NCBI GenBank assembly: GCA_050248375.1
Contig: JBFWSL010000205.1
Coordinates: forward strand, 1 to 6,696
DNA from: JAYZVT01 sp050248375
GTDB taxonomy: Bacteria > Pseudomonadota > Alphaproteobacteria > Rhizobiales > Methyloligellaceae
Direction: 5' to 3'
DNA length: 6,696 nucleotides
In this document: one piece after another, positions 4,651-6,696 of the stretch
Numbering within the stretch: the stretch's first letter is position 1
Layout of the letters: each line of letters begins with the position of its first letter
Program-made: the position numbers and the translations under genes
The notes under the pieces: model-generated
Database searches by the model: none
What the model was told of the DNA's origin: nothing
What the model saw: only the letters and a program-made list of their open reading frames with translations

Positions 4651-4887
4651 TCAGTCCGTGGGGGCGGAAGTCTGCAGGGCGAGGGCGTGTAGCACGCCGC
4701 CCATGTTGCCCTCAAGGGCTTCATAGATCATCTGGTGCTGCTGGACCCGCGATTTGCCGCGGAAAGCCTCGGAAACCACCATCGCGGAATAGTGATCGCC
4801 GTCTCCGGCGAGATCACGGATGGTGATCTGCGCGTCGGGCAGCTTTTTCCTGATCAGCCGCTCGATTTCATTGGCATCCATGGGCAT
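4651..4887 (-). CDS. bolA: BolA family protein
   Basis: BolA proteins pair with CGFS glutaredoxins to hold a bridging [2Fe-2S] cluster and modulate iron-sulfur trafficking; some also affect transcription or cell shape. The product has 78 residues with the compact alpha-beta class II KH-like fold. The loop GDGDHYSAMVVSE (residues 28-40) carries His32. The signature FRGKSRVQQHQMIYEAL (42-58) carries the helix-turn-helix-like segment. Near the end LHALALQT holds His67, the family's conserved cluster-ligand histidine. Start ATG 4887 is chosen because AAGGAGG at 4902-4896 lies eight bases upstream. ATG 4881 is 14 bases away, and the ATG at 4920 only adds sequence spanning that ribosome site. It is sandwiched between purL and grxD. 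BolA family is secure; orthology to E. coli BolA versus IbaG is not settled by sequence alone. Confidence 0.95.
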   Translation of the reverse strand: MPMDANEIERLIRKKLPDAQITIRDLAGDGDHYSAMVVSEAFRGKSRVQQHQMIYEALEGNMGGVLHALALQTSAPTD

Positions 4888-4895
4888 TGGACCAG

Positions 4896-4902
4896 CCTCC
4901 TT
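4896..4902 (-). promoter_or_regulatory. Ribosome binding site that fixes the bolA start
   Basis: The minus strand reads AAGGAGG, a near-perfect anti-SD match, eight bases before ATG 4887. This excludes the longer in-frame start at 4920, which would place the site inside the coding sequence. Confidence 0.8.
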
Positions 4903-4909
4903 GGGATGA

Positions 4910-4938
4910 AGTCTATGCAATGTCCGGCCCGGTGTGAA
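4910..4938 (-). promoter_or_regulatory. Weak candidate promoter for bolA-grxD between purL and bolA
   Basis: On the minus strand TTCACA (4938-4933) and TAGACT (4915-4910) are separated by 17 bases, matching sigma70 at five and four of six. Transcription would begin near 4903, right at the bolA ribosome site, which leaves an unusually short leader. It could let bolA-grxD be made apart from purL, but read-through from purL is just as likely. Confidence 0.25.
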
Positions 4939-4946
4939 CCGGGGCC
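4926..4946 (-). repeat. Intercistronic hairpin just after the purL stop
   Basis: CCCGGT (4928-4933) and ACCGGG (4938-4943) form a perfect 6-bp stem with a four-base loop, extended by GG/CC (4926-4927/4945-4946) across one bulged G. It touches the purL stop at 4947-4949. No U-tract follows on the minus strand, so it is not an intrinsic terminator. It may stabilise the upstream mRNA or mark a processing point. Confidence 0.4.
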
Positions 4947-6696
4947 TCAGTTGCCGCCCATATAGCCGGGCAGCCAGGCGCCGTGGGCGTTGGCAAGAGC
5001 GGCGAGCGGCAGCGGCGCCTCGCCAGGAAGTCTGATGCTGTCGCCGCCGGTGCGGCCCGCCGGGCGGGCGGGAATGCCGGCGGCTTTCGCCCTGTCCAGC
5101 AGCGCCTTGCCGTCGCCCTTCACGGTGACGAGATAGCGGCCCTGGTCCTCGCCGAAGAGAACGGCGTGGGCGGGCAGGGCGGCGTCGCCGGGCGTCACCT
5201 CAACTCCGATGCCGCCGGCCATGGCCATCTCGCAGGCGGCGACCGCGAGGCCGCCGTCGGAGAGGTCGTGCACGGCGGTGACCGCGCTCTCCTCGATCAG
5301 CGCGCGGACGAGGTCTCCGGTCCTGCGCTCGGCGGAGAGATCGACGGGGGGTGGCGCGCCTTCGCGCCTGCCCAGCATCACGTCCTGGTAGACGGACTGG
5401 CCGAGATGGCCGCGCTCCGCACCGAGCAGAACGAGCGTTTCCCCCTCGGACTTGATGGCGATGGTCGCGGATTTCCCGTAGTCGCGCAGCAGGCCGACGC
5501 CGCCGATGCCGGGCGTGGGCGGAATGGCCTTGCCGTTGGTCTCGTTGTAGAGCGACACGTTGCCGGAGACGACGGGGAAGTCGAGCGCCTTGCAGGCTTC
5601 CGCCATGCCCTCGATGCAGCCGACGAACTGGCCCATGATCTCGGGCCGTTCCGGATTGCCGAAATTCATGCAGTCGGTGATGGCCAGCGGGGTCGCCCCC
5701 ACTGCGGTGAGGTTGCGCCAGGTCTCGGCGACGGCCTGCCTGCCGCCCTGGACCGGGTCGGCGAGGCAGTAGCGCGGGGTCACGTCGCAGGTGGCGGCGA
5801 GACCCTTGCGGGTGCCGTGAATGCGCACCACGGCGGCGTCGCCGCCGGGGCGCTGCACGGTGTCGCCCATGACCATGTGGTCGTATTGCTCCCAGACCCA
5901 GCGGCGCGAGCACAGGTTCGGCGAGGCGATCATGGCCTCCAGCGCGCCGTTCAGGCTGTTGGGGGCGGGCACCGCGTCCGGCGCGATGACGGCCGGCGGT
6001 TCGGTCGGCTTCCAGGGGCGCTTGTATTCCGGCGCGGAATTGGCCAGCGAGGTGACCGGCAGGTCGGCCTCGACGCGGCCCCGGTGCAGCACGCGCAAGC
6101 GGCCGGTGTCGGTGGTCCTGCCGACCACCGCGAAGTCGAGGCCCCATTTGCGGAAGATGGCCTCCGCCTTCTTCTCCTCGCCGGGCTTGAGCACCATGAG
6201 CATGCGCTCCTGGCTTTCCGACAGCATCATCTCGTAGGCGGTCATGGCCTCCTCGCGGCAGGGCACATGATCGAGGTCGAGGTCGAAGCCGACGCCGCCC
6301 TTGTCCGCCATCTCGACCGATGACGAGGTGAGGCCGGCCGCTCCCATGTCCTGGATGGCGATGATGGCGTCCTCGGCCATCAGCTCGAGGCAGGCCTCGA
6401 TGAGCAGCTTTTCCGTGAAGGGGTCGCCCACCTGCACGGTCGGGCGCTTCTCGGCGGAATTGTCGTCGAATTCGGCCGACGCCATGGTGGCGCCGTGGAT
6501 GCCGTCGCGGCCGGTCTTCGATCCCACATAGACCACGGGCATGCCGACGCCTTTGGCCGCGGAATAGAATATCCTGTCGGTCCGGGCCAGGCCGACGCAC
6601 ATGGCGTTGACGAGAATGTTGCCGTTGTAGGCGGGGTCGAAGTTCACCTCGCCGCCCACGGTGGGCACGCCGGTGCAGTTGCCGTAGCCACCGATG
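4947..6696 (-). CDS. purL: Phosphoribosylformylglycinamidine synthase subunit PurL, C-terminal 582 residues (5' end outside window)
   Basis: PurL is the ATP-dependent synthase subunit that converts FGAR to FGAM in purine biosynthesis, using ammonia supplied by PurQ with PurS as bridge. The frame is open from base 6696 to TGA 4949-4947, giving 582 residues of an expected 730-740 for the small bacterial form. It lacks the fused PurS and glutaminase ends of E. coli PurL. It opens with IGGYGNCTGVPTVGGEVNFD, a conserved segment of the first AIRS-like half, followed by KTGRDGIHGATMAS. QDMGAAGLTSSSVEMA belongs to the first C-lobe. The second half has CDVTPRYCLADP, ITDCMNFGNPE, SGNVSLYNE and VHDLSDGGLAVAACEMA, the internal repeat of the first. 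The end HGAWLPGYMGGN is clean. The N-terminal part with the catalytic histidine is outside the window. The gene is followed after 59 bases by bolA on the same strand, a common alphaproteobacterial order. Confidence 0.97.
   Translation of the reverse strand, partial: IGGYGNCTGVPTVGGEVNFDPAYNGNILVNAMCVGLARTDRIFYSAAKGVGMPVVYVGSKTGRDGIHGATMASAEFDDNSAEKRPTVQVGDPFTEKLLIEACLELMAEDAIIAIQDMGAAGLTSSSVEMADKGGVGFDLDLDHVPCREEAMTAYEMMLSESQERMLMVLKPGEEKKAEAIFRKWGLDFAVVGRTTDTGRLRVLHRGRVEADLPVTSLANSAPEYKRPWKPTEPPAVIAPDAVPAPNSLNGALEAMIASPNLCSRRWVWEQYDHMVMGDTVQRPGGDAAVVRIHGTRKGLAATCDVTPRYCLADPVQGGRQAVAETWRNLTAVGATPLAITDCMNFGNPERPEIMGQFVGCIEGMAEACKALDFPVVSGNVSLYNETNGKAIPPTPGIGGVGLLRDYGKSATIAIKSEGETLVLLGAERGHLGQSVYQDVMLGRREGAPPPVDLSAERRTGDLVRALIEESAVTAVHDLSDGGLAVAACEMAMAGGIGVEVTPGDAALPAHAVLFGEDQGRYLVTVKGDGKALLDRAKAAGIPARPAGRTGGDSIRLPGEAPLPLAALANAHGAWLPGYMGGN

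Noticed and set aside
4632..4724. Extended grxD start at ATG 4724
   Set aside because: It would overlap most of the bolA 3' end with unrelated sequence, and the canonical N-terminus and ribosome site fit ATG 4631.
4983..6323. 446-codon open frame on the plus strand opposite purL
   Set aside because: It is antisense to conserved PurL domains, with low-complexity Gly/Ala/Val/His composition and no supporting ribosome site or homology.
1..6696. Mobile element, CRISPR array, toxin-antitoxin, defence system or tRNA gene
   Set aside because: No terminal inverted repeats, transposase, spaced direct repeats, paired small toxin-antitoxin frames or cloverleaf sequence were seen. The gene content is core metabolism and translation.

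Overview
The window is GC-rich (high G/C at third codon positions) chromosomal DNA that reads as an alphaproteobacterium. The evidence is the run purL-bolA-grxD next to a stand-alone rpsD, a eukaryotic-like class II NADP-isocitrate dehydrogenase, and a TrmJ-type tRNA methyltransferase. A Rhodospirillales-like lineage is my guess, not something the sequence proves. Nearly all of it is housekeeping DNA. I see no mobile element, CRISPR array, tRNA, rRNA or defence cassette.

Layout from left to right. The 5' part of icd is on the minus strand and runs off the left edge; it is divergent from trmJ (plus), with a 196-base intergenic region between them. After trmJ comes an unrecognised secreted protein gene at 1646-2311 (plus). 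Next is a compact regulatory region at 2312-2495 holding a strong sigma70-type promoter, a terminator-shaped hairpin placed almost on the predicted transcription start, and a 14-codon upstream reading frame. That frame's stop codon overlaps the start codon of rpsD (2496-3116). rpsD ends in a clear intrinsic terminator. A nitrilase of the plant NIT4-like type follows (plus, 3240-4199). It converges on grxD (minus) across a perfect 12-bp bidirectional terminator stem. On the minus strand the order of transcription is purL (5' end outside the window), then bolA, then grxD.

How the genes relate. BolA and the CGFS monothiol glutaredoxin are an established partner pair that bind a shared [2Fe-2S] cluster and act in iron-sulfur and iron homeostasis; their 19-base spacing fits co-transcription. 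PurL makes FGAM in purine synthesis, rpsD builds the 30S subunit, trmJ modifies tRNA, and icd feeds the TCA cycle. The nitrilase and the secreted protein are the accessory genes among these core genes.

The most interesting part is the rpsD leader. It combines a promoter, a 5'-terminal hairpin with a U-tract, a short SD-equipped upstream ORF in ATGA overlap with rpsD, and possible alternative pairings that expose or mask the uORF ribosome site. It is a good candidate for an undescribed r-protein control element, but from one sequence it remains a hypothesis.
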